Positions 1-8,553 are shown, counted from the first letter of the stretch. The stretch: DNA of 35,176 nucleotides from Deltaproteobacteria bacterium (GCA_019162745.1 JAFLLC010000046.1:1-35176); one strand, 5' to 3'. Notes: generated by a model from the sequence alone, not told the origin. Program-made: numbers and translations.

Positions 1-788
1 CGCAGGTGCTCGGCAAGGGTCAGAGATTCAAACCAAAGGTGCGGGGTCGGTATTGTTTTGCTGAAAGCCTGTGACTCCAACTTGTCAAGGTCTGGAGGTT
101 GCTGCAGCGGGAGTGGAAAGACACCTTGCAGCCAGCCCCAGACCGGCAACCATTCGGGCACACCGTCATCGTCTATACCATCAGCATTTTGGGAACAGTG
201 CTGGTGTAGGTGCCGGATTTGAGGGTGTTTGATAAATTCAATATCCACGGTTGCCGGATCTTCCAAAAACGCTTGCTGGTACATTGATAGAGCGTCGTCA
301 CCGTTTCCACCCAGGGTCATGGCATCGGCGCACCACGCCAGAAAACGTCCCCGCTCCAGATCCGGTGATAAGAGTGCATTGCGGAAAGATGCGGTCGCCT
401 CGGCGAACCTGCCCAGTCGCAGCAGCAGATGCCCGAGGTGGAAGTGCGGGGGCAAGAAAATGCAGTCAGATTCAGGGATCGTCCGCAGGTATTCAATCAG
501 GACTTCCATGACTGCAGCTCGCAAAGGCGGATGAATGACTGATTCAAGCTTGGCCAGCATCTCTTCGAGCTGTTGCGGTGTACAGGAGGAAGGATCAAGC
601 CCCGCAATCATGCTGCGCCACACTTGTATCAACCCGCACAATTTTACCGCCTGCCGGTTTTCGGGATATTCCTCGCGAACCTGTTCGCAGGTGGAAAGCG
701 CTTTATCAAAATCATGTGCCCGTAGATATTCGTCAGCGATGTTCAGCAGGATATTGGCGCGGTTGTCTGAAAACAGATCGAGTTGCAT
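1..788 (-). CDS. TPR-like repeat protein, C-terminus beyond the window
   Basis: An open frame of 262 codons runs from an ATG at 788 off the left edge without a stop. The start is supported by AAGGA about 7 bases upstream. The first ~60 residues read as paired helices of TPR type (NILLNIADEYL, DFDKALSTCEQVREEYPENR), and a second TPR-like unit lies near residues 140-175 (LGRFAEATASFRNAL, GNGDDALSMYQQAFLEDP). No signal peptide or enzyme motif is visible, so a cytoplasmic protein-protein interaction scaffold is the likely role; this is inference from the repeat pattern. It lies 60 bp downstream of the AAA ATPase gene on the same strand and could be co-transcribed with it. The function is not recognised. 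Confidence 0.78.
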   Translation of the reverse strand, partial: MQLDLFSDNRANILLNIADEYLRAHDFDKALSTCEQVREEYPENRQAVKLCGLIQVWRSMIAGLDPSSCTPQQLEEMLAKLESVIHPPLRAAVMEVLIEYLRTIPESDCIFLPPHFHLGHLLLRLGRFAEATASFRNALLSPDLERGRFLAWCADAMTLGGNGDDALSMYQQAFLEDPATVDIEFIKHPQIRHLHQHCSQNADGIDDDGVPEWLPVWGWLQGVFPLPLQQPPDLDKLESQAFSKTIPTPHLWFESLTLAEHL

Positions 789-848
789 TTTTTTGTCCTT
801 ACGATTGATGAACATCAAAGGCAGAAGCAAACTGACACTGCCGGAATT

Positions 849-2063
849 TTAATACAGGAAACCGAACATCCAGAGCGGCATCTTGTTCCTGAAGCCGACT
901 TCAATATCATCCGCCACGACAAAGGCATTCTCCACCCCGCTGATCTGCTTGAACCCCTTCTTTTTCCCTCCGATTTCAAAGGTGTGCAGACCATTGACTA
1001 CAAAATCGCCACTGGCGGCGAGCTCAACGGTACTTTCCAGCAGTTGTGGGTGAATACTGTGCGCGTTGCGCAGCTGATTAACAAAAAACAGCTCTCGTAG
1101 TGCCCCCGTGTTTACTCCGTCTGCAATGGCATACATCAGGTTGCTGTTCTCCAGTAAAATCTTTTCCGGCCGGGTCAATATCTCGTAACCTCGTCCCTGG
1201 GAGCGCACCAGATTAAGCAGCTTTGCATCCTGCAGTTTTTCCAGGTACTCGTGCAGGCGTGGGCGGGAAATGTCTGTCGCATCGGCTAATTTGGCGATAT
1301 TCGGGACAAATGGCACGCCGGTTGCCAACAGGTAAAGCAGCTTCTTGATCTTGGATATCTGCCTCGGTTCGATCCGGTTGACAAGCGGCAGATCTACCTC
1401 AAGAATGTGGTTGATGACTTCCCGCACCTTGAATTTATAGAGCGCGGTTCCTTCGAGAAAAAACGGATAATATCCCGTTTGAAGATAGTCGCGGAATTCT
1501 TTCAGAGGCTTGATTTCCCGGCAGATGTCGGTGGCAATCTGCTGATGATCGCCGATCAGTGTTTCAAGGGAATAAAGCGGATACTCTTTATGGTGGATAA
1601 AGTTGATGTATTCACGCAGAGAAAGGCCGTGCAGGTTGTAGATGATGGCTCTGCGACTCAAATCTCCTTTCTGTTTTGCGATCTGCAGCAGACTGGACCC
1701 GGAAAAGACCACTTTCAGGTCCGGAAGGGAGTCATAGATGGATTTTATGTGAACCGACCAGTCGGGATATTTGTGGATTTCATCGAGAAAAAGAGCTTCT
1801 CCGCCAATCTGGTGAAACTCCCTGGCGAAGTCAAAAAGGTTGTGAGCCTGAACATAGGGGGTGTCAACCGAGAGATAAAGAGCTTTGTTGCCAGATCGAT
1901 ATGTGTCTTTGATATGCTGGAGCATCAGAGTCGTTTTTCCTGTGCCGCGCGCGCCCAGAATACCGATACAGCGTTCGCCCCACTCGATCTGACCGTAGAG
2001 ATACCGCTTTGTCGGGGATATTGTATCAATAAGTCTCTGCTGTTCGCGAAAAAACTGTTCCAT
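849..2063 (-). CDS. AAA+ ATPase with DUF4143 C-terminal domain
   Basis: A 404-residue protein of the COG1373 family. The P-loop GARGTGKT sits at residues 37-44, the Walker B segment LFLDEI near residue 93, and a sensor-like FSGSS about 20 residues later. The C-terminal half matches the DUF4143 layout: a winged-helix-like stretch (NIAKLADATDISRPRLHEYLEKLQDAKLL), then an end that resembles a nuclease fold, with phrases such as LRELFFVNQLRNAH and DFVV. Such proteins are common, often sporadically distributed, and their biological role is mostly unknown. The start ATG at 2063 has GAGGGG 8 bases upstream. A TGTAAA/TTTACA inverted repeat lies 19 bp before the start and may be an operator. The family is clear, the function is not. 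Confidence 0.92.
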   Translation of the reverse strand: MEQFFREQQRLIDTISPTKRYLYGQIEWGERCIGILGARGTGKTTLMLQHIKDTYRSGNKALYLSVDTPYVQAHNLFDFAREFHQIGGEALFLDEIHKYPDWSVHIKSIYDSLPDLKVVFSGSSLLQIAKQKGDLSRRAIIYNLHGLSLREYINFIHHKEYPLYSLETLIGDHQQIATDICREIKPLKEFRDYLQTGYYPFFLEGTALYKFKVREVINHILEVDLPLVNRIEPRQISKIKKLLYLLATGVPFVPNIAKLADATDISRPRLHEYLEKLQDAKLLNLVRSQGRGYEILTRPEKILLENSNLMYAIADGVNTGALRELFFVNQLRNAHSIHPQLLESTVELAASGDFVVNGLHTFEIGGKKKGFKQISGVENAFVVADDIEVGFRNKMPLWMFGFLY

Positions 2064-2081
2064 TAACGTGCCCCTCTATTT

Positions 2082-2099
2082 TGTAAAGTGCATTTTACA
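2082..2099 (-). promoter_or_regulatory. Inverted repeat TGTAAA-N6-TTTACA before the AAA ATPase
   Basis: The 18-base sequence TGTAAAGTGCATTTTACA is a hyphenated palindrome with 6-bp arms, placed 19-36 bp upstream of the ATPase start. Its position in the leader or core promoter fits a repressor operator, possibly autoregulatory. Only the symmetry is seen; the binding protein is unknown. Confidence 0.35.
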
Positions 2100-2286
2100 T
2101 AATAATTACAATAATGCAAAGCATATGTAACAGTAAGTGCCGCTACCACTGCATAAAAAAACAGCATTACGACCGCTTGCATATTGAGGTCGTCTCTGCT
2201 TACTGCCAGTATAGCCCCGACACCGTTGTCTCCTCTTCAGAGTGTATTAGTTGCGTTTCCATCACTGTTGTTATTTAATATATTTT

Positions 2287-2319
2287 TTTGTATACATTTG
2301 TGAAGCAGCTATATACAAA
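2287..2319. promoter_or_regulatory. Inverted repeat TTTGTATA / TATACAAA in intergenic region
   Basis: Perfect 8-bp arms (2287-2294 and 2312-2319) are separated by 17 bp, in the AT-rich 330-bp gap between the AAA ATPase and the carbonic anhydrase-like gene. It may be an operator or promoter element for the rightward gene, which begins about 80 bp downstream. No convincing -35/-10 pair could be fixed. The rest of 2100-2396 shows no gene. Confidence 0.25.
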
Positions 2320-2396
2320 CACACACTGGCTCACTTTTTATGGGCTCTTCGCTTCCGCTCTATTCGAGCACATTAAACATATGGCGGAATATTGAA

Positions 2397-3037
2397 ATGA
2401 TCAAAAAAAACTGATCCGAAAAGGTATCACCGCTACACTGGTATCCGTTGTTGCCGCCGGACTTGCATTCGCTAACTCTGCTGGTGCTCCGGGCGTATCA
2501 GATGATGAGGCCTTGCAAAAACTTATGGATGGCAACAAACGCTATGTTGAAAATAAGCCGACCAATGCCGCTATGAGTGATTCGGCGACTCGGCCATCTT
2601 TGGCAAATTCCCAGAAGCCATACGCTGTCATTCTTACTTGCTCCGATTCCCGCGTACCGCCGGAGATCCTTTTTGATAAAGGTCTGGGTGAAATTTTTGT
2701 GATTCGGGTAGCCGGTAACATCCCTGATCCGGTTGTGCTGGGAAGTATCGAGTATGCTGCTGAACACCTGGGGTCCCCGTTGGTTATGGTGTTGGGACAT
2801 GAGCCGAGCGTGAAACTGGCTGCCAAGGATTGCGAAGCATGTAAGGGCGTCAAGAAATGTGCTGAAACCAAGAAGAGCGAATTTATTGAGTGTGTGATTG
2901 ATGCCAATGCCAAAATGGTTGCTGTCAACCTGACGAAAAAGTCGAAGATACTGAAGCATCTTGTCGCTGAAAAGAAGATAAAGATCGTAGCAGCCAAATA
3001 TGATCTGGATGACGGTGTCGTTACGTTGTTCAAATAA
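2397..3037 (+). CDS. Exported beta-carbonic-anhydrase-like protein, start-proximal frameshift, incomplete zinc site
   Basis: The protein carries the beta-CA signature CSDSRVPPEILFDKGLGEIFVIRVAGN and the family's C-terminal pattern (NLTKKSKILKHLVAEKKIKIVAAKYDLDDG). The first zinc ligand Cys and the Asp/Arg dyad (CSDSR, from 2639) and the His (2808-2810) are present. The usual GHxxCGA reads GHEPSV, so the third ligand Cys is a Ser. The helical segment after it is short and holds an unusual DCEACKGVKKC cluster. The only good start, ATG at 2397, runs into a stop after five codons. One extra A in the A8 run at 2403-2410 would give MIKKKLIRKG followed by a textbook Sec signal peptide ending near ANSAG, in frame with the rest. 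Without it the frame is open from 2396 but has no ATG; TTG at 2513 is the first listed start. It could be a sequencing error, phase variation or a decaying gene. Confidence 0.7.
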
Positions 3038-3084
3038 ACAAAACGGTGTAATGGTCATCATAGTACCACTACCGGGATAATACA

Positions 3085-3113
3085 AAGGGCGCTTTCCGGT
3101 GGAGAGCGCCCTT
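3085..3113 (+). terminator. Hairpin after carbonic anhydrase-like gene
   Basis: Perfect 9-bp stem AAGGGCGCT / AGCGCCCTT with an 11-base loop, 47 bp after the stop. The following GTTTGGT is only a weak U-tract, so termination is likely but not certain. Confidence 0.55.
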
Positions 3114-3269
3114 GTTTGGTGTAATGCGGGAGGTTTACGCAGTACTTTTTTAGCCAAGACATTATGAAGACCGTCTTTTTATAAAAAAATTCTGTTTCAG
3201 ATGTATTGTAGTCTCAATGTCAGAGATATGTATTGTTGGCACATCTTATCCCGAGGAGGCTCCAAACCG

Positions 3270-4544
3270 ATGCCGATGACAATTTTTGAGGCGATGAGCG
3301 ATAATATCAGCTCCTTTCTCGGTGGTGCAGAGGTCGTGCTGTCGCCCGGTTCCGGGCCTTTGCTCTGTGAGGTGCACAGTATCTCTCTTCCGGTACTGAC
3401 GGACGGGCGCGAGTTCATGTTCATCGCGACCCGTAAAAGCGTTCCCTTCACCCGCATGGAAGAATCCTTCTGCCGGGAGCTGCTGACGGCATTTTCCATG
3501 CTGTACGGCGGTTTCAGGCAGGAGGGGTATGTGGCGCAATTCCGCACGGCACTTCTTTCCTCCATCATGGACATCACCGTTGCCCGCTCGCTGCGCGTGG
3601 ATCACAACAAGGGGTTCTGGCCGATTCAGCAGCTTATCCAGCTGCTCAAGAGCCTTTCCTATCAGAAGTACGAAGGGAAGCCGGCCACCACCGGCGTCAT
3701 CATCCATCGCACGACACCGGCAGAGCTCCGTGCTGTGATGAAGCAGCGGAAACATACCCTGGTCCCGCTGAAGAGTTCGCAAAGCATCGGCCCCGGCTTT
3801 TTCGACAATCCTCTCACCTATCGTTTTATCGATGGTACGAACCTGTTCTTTCTCGCCGGTATCCAGATGCAGCTAAACGGCATTGTCACGATCTCCGGCA
3901 CATCCCTCCAGAATGAGGTGGAGCGGCAGACCCAGCGGGAACTTTTTTCGATTATCAGAAGATGCGGTACGGGCGCGTTTGCCGTCACGGTGAACGAGGC
4001 TTCGGATATTGAGGTGCTCTCCAGTCCGGCCCGGATCATGGTGCGGAGAAAAGGGATGTGGAGTTTGTTTGATCCGGGCATCTTCCGGACATTCCTGGCG
4101 GATTGTATTGACGCAGAGGCTGCTGAAGATCTCATCTGGACGCTTTATGCGCTCTCAAAGATGCGCTATGGCACTGTTGTTCTTATGTATAGCGGCACCG
4201 GCCGGAAACTAGCCGGATTAAAGAAGGGGGCGGTCGGTGGATCAGACCCGATAGGGCGTCTGCTGATAGAGCGGGTGCAAAAGAGAAGCATTGGCGAGCT
4301 GAAGGAGACCGGGACACTTCTCAGAATTCTTTCATCGGATGGTTTGACCGTGTTCAACGCGAAGGGGAAACTGCTTGATACCGGTTTCATTATCGATACG
4401 TCCCATGCCACGGAGATGGTGGCCGGTGGCGGGAGAACGACGGCCGCCTGCGCCGCGTCGCATTTCGGCAAAGTTATCAAGGTTTCCCAGGATGGCCCGA
4501 TTGAGCTCTACGAGAATGGCGCCCAGATCTACCGCTTCGGATAG
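3270..4544 (+). CDS. Divergent DisA_N/DAC-like (diadenylate cyclase-type) protein with N-terminal sensor region
   Basis: ATG at 3270 is chosen because GAGGAGG (3253-3259) lies 10 bases upstream; two earlier in-frame ATGs lack this. The protein has 424 residues. The last ~140 residues follow the DAC fold pattern: SSDGLTVFNAKGKLL at residue 357 corresponds to the DGA motif, and AGGGRTTAACAAS near 385-396, followed by GKVIKVSQDGPIELYENG, corresponds to the GTRHRAA motif and the VIVVSEE strand of c-di-AMP synthases. Both signature motifs are altered (DGA to DGL, RHR to RTT). Cyclase activity is therefore doubtful, and a nucleotide-binding role is as likely. The N-terminal ~280 residues resemble no domain I can name with confidence; they may be one of the predicted sensor modules joined to orphan DAC domains. 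No membrane segment or signal peptide is seen. It converges with the rhomboid gene 11 bp away. Confidence 0.65.
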   Translation: MPMTIFEAMSDNISSFLGGAEVVLSPGSGPLLCEVHSISLPVLTDGREFMFIATRKSVPFTRMEESFCRELLTAFSMLYGGFRQEGYVAQFRTALLSSIMDITVARSLRVDHNKGFWPIQQLIQLLKSLSYQKYEGKPATTGVIIHRTTPAELRAVMKQRKHTLVPLKSSQSIGPGFFDNPLTYRFIDGTNLFFLAGIQMQLNGIVTISGTSLQNEVERQTQRELFSIIRRCGTGAFAVTVNEASDIEVLSSPARIMVRRKGMWSLFDPGIFRTFLADCIDAEAAEDLIWTLYALSKMRYGTVVLMYSGTGRKLAGLKKGAVGGSDPIGRLLIERVQKRSIGELKETGTLLRILSSDGLTVFNAKGKLLDTGFIIDTSHATEMVAGGGRTTAACAASHFGKVIKVSQDGPIELYENGAQIYRFG

Positions 4545-4555
4545 GCGGCAGCGGG

Positions 4556-5494
4556 TCAGCCAAAGACAATTGCACACCACCATGCAGCCCCGACAATCAC
4601 CGCAGTCATCAGTGCCAGCAGGGCGTTCAAAACTCCTCCGGGCCGTCCATATTTCCCCACCAAAAATTCTGTAACTATCCCGAAAAACAGCCCGAAACAG
4701 AAGCCGAACAGGTGCGCGCCCAGATCGGTGTTTTTTCCTTCCGTACCGAGAATCGCGAGCAGCGCAACTCCGGCGGCGACCGGTACAAGCCAGCGCCGCT
4801 GGAGGTGATGGCGATAGCGCACGGTACTGATGGCGGCAAGGATGCCGACGGCGCCGAAAACAGCGGTAGAGGCGCCGACCGAGCGGTGATCCGGGGATTC
4901 TGCCCAGGCGTTGATCAGGTTGCCGAGAGTGCCGGAAGCCAGCAGCAGGCTCCAGGCCAATCCGGAACCGAGCTCGCGGCAGAGGAGGATAATGAAGGCG
5001 CCGCCGATTGTCAGGTTACCGAGCAGGTGCACCGGGCCGGCATGCAGCGTCAGCGCGGTGACACATTGCCACCATTGACCGTTTCTTATACTCGCTGCAT
5101 GGGCAGCACCCAGCTCATACAGGTCTACAATGCCCCGCTCCGGAAGGGAAATGCCGATCAGAGTCAGGTTGTGAAAGGTTGCCAGAAGGATCAACACCGA
5201 CATCGTCGGCAGGGTGTTCTCAACCAATTGTCTCGTGGCAAGTGGGGCGGGTGGCCAGCCCTGATTGGCGTCCTCAAACAGGCACAGCTCGCGGCGGGCG
5301 CTCTCCAGCAGATTCTCAGGCACCAGCAGAAGCCATTCCGCTCCATCCGCTTCGATGCAGCAGGGGATGGAGCGGGAGTCCAGCACAAGCGCCCAGGAGC
5401 GCGCCTGGCTCTTGGTAAGAGAAGTGTCATCTCCTGAAAAAACAGGCCTCCAGGGGGCGGCATTCCCGCCATGCTGTGTATCCAAAAAGTCCAT
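4556..5494 (-). CDS. Rhomboid-family intramembrane serine protease
   Basis: About 312 residues. The N-terminal ~65 residues are soluble (IPCCIEADGAEWLLLVPENLLESARREL) and resemble the small cytosolic domain found before some rhomboids. The rest holds six or more hydrophobic segments. Rhomboid landmarks are present: HAGPVHLLGN in the second segment, the catalytic serine in GASTAVFG, and the partner histidine in DLGAHLFGFCFG. The role is peptide-bond cleavage inside or beside the inner membrane; the substrate is unknown. The start is uncertain: ATG at 5494 or GTG at 5512 (318 residues), neither with a strong ribosome binding site. Confidence 0.9.
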   Translation of the reverse strand: MDFLDTQHGGNAAPWRPVFSGDDTSLTKSQARSWALVLDSRSIPCCIEADGAEWLLLVPENLLESARRELCLFEDANQGWPPAPLATRQLVENTLPTMSVLILLATFHNLTLIGISLPERGIVDLYELGAAHAASIRNGQWWQCVTALTLHAGPVHLLGNLTIGGAFIILLCRELGSGLAWSLLLASGTLGNLINAWAESPDHRSVGASTAVFGAVGILAAISTVRYRHHLQRRWLVPVAAGVALLAILGTEGKNTDLGAHLFGFCFGLFFGIVTEFLVGKYGRPGGVLNALLALMTAVIVGAAWWCAIVFG

Positions 5495-5583
5495 GTATGC
5501 AACTATAACCACGAAAGGGGAAAAATGCCATGCAGGATCTCGTGGCTGCTCACGGCAAACCGGGGCAAACTGTAACTAATTGC

Positions 5584-5611
5584 TTGAACCGGCAGTGTTA
5601 TCAGGTATAGT
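5584..5611 (+). promoter_or_regulatory. Possible sigma-70 promoter before the broken kinase gene
   Basis: TTGAAC (5584-5589) and TATAGT (5606-5611) are separated by 16 bp, and the ATG of the pseudogene follows 29 bp later. It may now drive the intact kinase downstream as well. Pattern match only. Confidence 0.35.
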
Positions 5612-5640
5612 AAACCAATTTAAGAAGGCGGGATCGGTCG

Positions 5641-5999
5641 ATGCTGAAAAAACTGACCATGCTGTGTGCCATAATTGCGTGCCTCGCTTCCGCAGTGTGT
5701 GCGGGGGAACTATAAAATCAGTCTGACCGCTGAGGAAAAGGCCTGGCTGGGGCATCATCCGGTAATCAGCATCGGGACCATGAGCGAATGGCTTCGTCCT
5801 GACCATGCCGTATATGGATGGTGAACAATACTTCCGCGAACTGCGTCAACTCGATCCCAACGTCAAGGTGAACATGTCGAGCGGCTACAACGAGCAGGAG
5901 GTTACGCAGAAATTCGTCGGCAAGGGGTTGGCCAGCTTTATCCAGAAACCGTATCAGCTCTCCAAGCTGAAGGATGTATTGAAGAAAATAGAGCAGTAA
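5641..5999 (+). pseudogene. Remnant of a hybrid sensor kinase: signal peptide and sensor start joined to the end of a receiver domain
   Basis: From ATG 5641 the frame encodes a Sec signal peptide (MLKKLTMLCAIIACLASAVC) but stops at CTATAA. In the next frame it continues as YKISLTAEEKAWLGHHPVIS, the typical beginning of a periplasmic SBP_bac_3 sensor; one G fewer in the G5 run near 5701 would restore the frame. About 60 bp later, around CCTGACCATGCCG (5798-5810), the sequence jumps to the last third of a receiver domain (MDGEQYFRELRQL to KKIEQ). This stretch is nearly the same as the end of the neighbouring intact kinase (8335-8530). The sensor body, PAS, histidine kinase and most of the receiver are gone. 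A free-standing product from 5805 (64 residues) lacks the phosphoacceptor Asp and is probably meaningless. Confidence 0.85.
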
Positions 6000-6010
6000 A
6001 ATCTTGGTTT

Positions 6011-6029
6011 CCATCCGCTATCCGGATGG
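6011..6029 (+). terminator. Small hairpin between kinase remnant and intact kinase
   Basis: CCATCCG / CGGATGG, a 7-bp stem with a 5-base loop. The T-run TTTTT follows only 11 bases later, so it may be a weak terminator or simply a leader hairpin of the downstream kinase mRNA. Confidence 0.3.
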
Positions 6030-6070
6030 GAGACGGACAGTTTTTAATTCACCTCTACCGGAGATACAGA

Positions 6071-8530
6071 ATGCCCAAGATCATGCGGATACTGCAAGCA
6101 GCCATCACAGCATGCTTTCTTGTCGTACTGGCTGCAGGTTCTGTCAGTGCGGAAGAGGCGCGCAAAAAAATTGTCGCCGCAATTCCTGCTGATTTCCCGC
6201 CGACCTTTTTTCAGGACTCAAGCGGTAAGCCGGCCGGATTTGCCGTTGACGTCATGAATGAACTGGCCCGGCGGTCCGGTCTGACGGTTGAGTATGTTTA
6301 CGGTGAGGCTTGGGATGACATACAAAATATGGTCCTGCGTGGTGAGGCTGACCTGATCCCTGGCCTCACCATTGACTCGCATCGCAAGGAACTGTTTGCT
6401 TTTACGAACAGTATTGAATACCTGCCGGCTAATTTGATAGTGGGAAGTGAAAATAATACTGTGAAGGGAATAGCGCCAGGGCTCTCCATTGGCGTAATGA
6501 AGGAAAGCGCGGCTGAATTTTTTCTGAAAAACAATGAAACAATAGAACTCAAAACTTATACCAGCCTCCAAAAATTGTTGTTTGAACTTCTTTCAGGCAA
6601 CGTCGACGGCATAGTGACCACGACACCAAACGTAATGAAACTGGCGATTGAAGCTGGTATTGAAAACAAGATCAAAGTTGTTGGCGCACCGATTATTGAG
6701 CTAAAAAGGGGGATTGCTCTCAGTAAAGCGGACCGTGCACTTCTTGATACACTAAATGAGGCAATCGGTAAATTCGTCGGTTCTCCGGAATATAAAAGTA
6801 TATACGTCAAATGGTATGGCAAACCGAAACCTTACTGGACCATCCAAAGGGTTGCCGCTATATTCGCCGGGAGCCTCGTAGTAATAGTGGCACTATTGGG
6901 ATGGTGGTTCTGGGTCGTTACCTCGCACCTGAACCGGGAGCTCAAACAGTCACTCAAGGAAAAGGAAGAGGAACGCTCCAAACTGGATGTTGCTGTGGGG
7001 AATTTGCAGCGTAGCGAGGAGCGCTTCCGGGAACTATTCCGGAACATTGTCGATCCGGTTTATATCTCGGACAGCAATGGGAAGGTACTTGCCGCGAATG
7101 ACCTGGCCTGCCAGACGCTTGGCTACTCCCAGGCTGAACTGCTTGCCTGTTCTCTCAACGAACTCGATGCCGTTACTGATTCGCCGGAAAAGGTTAGCGA
7201 GCAGCTTGCGGGCTTTCCGCAAGAGCGGTCAGCAACCTTTGAGTCCGTGCACCGGCGTAAGGATGGGTCGGTGTTTCCGGTAGAAGTTCATGTCGGGATC
7301 ATAACCTTTGACGGTCAACCGGCGATCATGGGGGTAGCGCGCGACATTTCCGAGCGTAAACGTGCCGAAGAGGAGCGCCTGAAGCTGGAACAGCAGATAC
7401 TCCACGCCCAGAAACTGGAGAGTCTTGGGGTGCTGGCGGGCGGCATCGCCCATGACTTTAACAATATTCTGATGGCGATCATCGGCAATGCGGAGCTGGC
7501 GCTGATGAAGATCAACAAGGAATCTCCTGCAACCGATAACCTTCACCGCATCGAGCAGGCTGCCGCCCGGGCAGCCGACCTGGCCAAGCAGATGCTGGCC
7601 TATTCCGGAAAAGGGAAGTTCGTCATTGAGAGCATCAATCTGAATATTCTGCTGGAAGAAATGCTGCATATGCTGGAGGTCTCCATCTCGAAAAAAGCGG
7701 TGCTGCGCCTCAACCTGCATCAGCATCTTCCCGCAGTGGAAGGTGACATCACCCAGATACGCCAGATTGTCATGAATCTGGTAATCAACGCATCAGAGGC
7801 GATCGGCGACAAGAGCGGCGTTATCGCCATCTCCACCGGCTGTATGGACTGCGACCGGAGTTACCTGAAGGACGTGTGGCTGGATGAAAACCTGAGCGAC
7901 GGGCTGTATGTTTATCTGGAAATAGCCGACAGCGGCTGCGGTATGGACAGGGAGACGATGACAAAGCTGTTCGATCCGTTTTTCACCACCAAGTTCACCG
8001 GACGCGGTCTGGGTATGGCTGCTGTTCTCGGCATCGTGCGGGGGCACCGTGGCGCAATCAAGGTTTACAGTGAGGCGAACAGGGGGACAACCTTCAAAAT
8101 TCTGCTTCCCGCATCCGGACGCCCGGCCGAGATCTTCAACGGCAGCCCCCATACTAACGAGTGGCAGGGGAACGGAACCGTCCTGCTGGTTGATGACGAA
8201 GAGACGGTGCGCGGTATTGGAACAGAGATGCTGAAAGAGCTGGGGTTTACCACTATCACGGCCAACGACGGTCGGAATGCGGTGGAACTATTTAAAGCCA
8301 CTCCGGACATCGCCTTCGTGATCCTGGATCTGACCATGCCGCACATGGATGGCGAACAGTGTTTCCGCGAACTGCGACAATTGAAACCGGATGTCAAGGT
8401 GATCATGTCGAGCGGCTACAACGAGCAGGAGGTCACGCAGAAGTTCGTCGGCAAGGGTCTGGCGGGTTTCATCCAGAAACCGTACCGGCTGTCTACGCTC
8501 CAGGAGGTGATCCGGAAGATCACAGGATGA
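6071..8530 (+). CDS. Hybrid sensor histidine kinase with periplasmic SBP_bac_3 sensor, PAS, HisKA/HATPase and receiver
   Basis: ATG 6071 is chosen for its GGAG 7 bases upstream (819 residues); ATG 6083 is a possible alternative. Order of parts: Sec signal peptide (~1-28), a solute-binding-protein-like sensor (~30-255), a membrane segment (~262-285), coiled coil, one PAS domain (~315-430, ending MGVARDISERKRAEEE), HisKA with GGIAHDFNNIL (H461), HATPase with DSGCGMD and GRGLGMAAVLG, and a C-terminal receiver with LLVDDEE and the phosphoacceptor D753 in VILDLTMP. It sits 66 bp ahead of an ANTAR response regulator and next to nif genes. By analogy with the Geobacter GnfK/GnfR pair that controls nitrogen fixation, it may be the sensor that phosphorylates that regulator; this is inference. 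The broken copy just upstream is a close paralog. Confidence 0.93.
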   Translation: MPKIMRILQAAITACFLVVLAAGSVSAEEARKKIVAAIPADFPPTFFQDSSGKPAGFAVDVMNELARRSGLTVEYVYGEAWDDIQNMVLRGEADLIPGLTIDSHRKELFAFTNSIEYLPANLIVGSENNTVKGIAPGLSIGVMKESAAEFFLKNNETIELKTYTSLQKLLFELLSGNVDGIVTTTPNVMKLAIEAGIENKIKVVGAPIIELKRGIALSKADRALLDTLNEAIGKFVGSPEYKSIYVKWYGKPKPYWTIQRVAAIFAGSLVVIVALLGWWFWVVTSHLNRELKQSLKEKEEERSKLDVAVGNLQRSEERFRELFRNIVDPVYISDSNGKVLAANDLACQTLGYSQAELLACSLNELDAVTDSPEKVSEQLAGFPQERSATFESVHRRKDGSVFPVEVHVGIITFDGQPAIMGVARDISERKRAEEERLKLEQQILHAQKLESLGVLAGGIAHDFNNILMAIIGNAELALMKINKESPATDNLHRIEQAAARAADLAKQMLAYSGKGKFVIESINLNILLEEMLHMLEVSISKKAVLRLNLHQHLPAVEGDITQIRQIVMNLVINASEAIGDKSGVIAISTGCMDCDRSYLKDVWLDENLSDGLYVYLEIADSGCGMDRETMTKLFDPFFTTKFTGRGLGMAAVLGIVRGHRGAIKVYSEANRGTTFKILLPASGRPAEIFNGSPHTNEWQGNGTVLLVDDEETVRGIGTEMLKELGFTTITANDGRNAVELFKATPDIAFVILDLTMPHMDGEQCFRELRQLKPDVKVIMSSGYNEQEVTQKFVGKGLAGFIQKPYRLSTLQEVIRKITG

Positions 8531-8553
8531 GTTCTCCACTCTTTTGTCCCAAG

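Noticed and set aside
3234-3251. TTGGCAC near 3236 upstream of the DAC-like gene as a sigma-54 promoter
   Set aside because: The -12 half at the right spacing reads ATCC without GC, and the element would abut the ribosome binding site.
4712-5437. Long plus-strand open frame of 241 codons
   Set aside because: It lies antisense within the rhomboid gene and has no family resemblance or ribosome binding site.
6005-6019. GG...GC pair upstream of the intact kinase as a -24/-12 promoter
   Set aside because: The spacing is 9 bases instead of 10 and the flanking consensus is poor.
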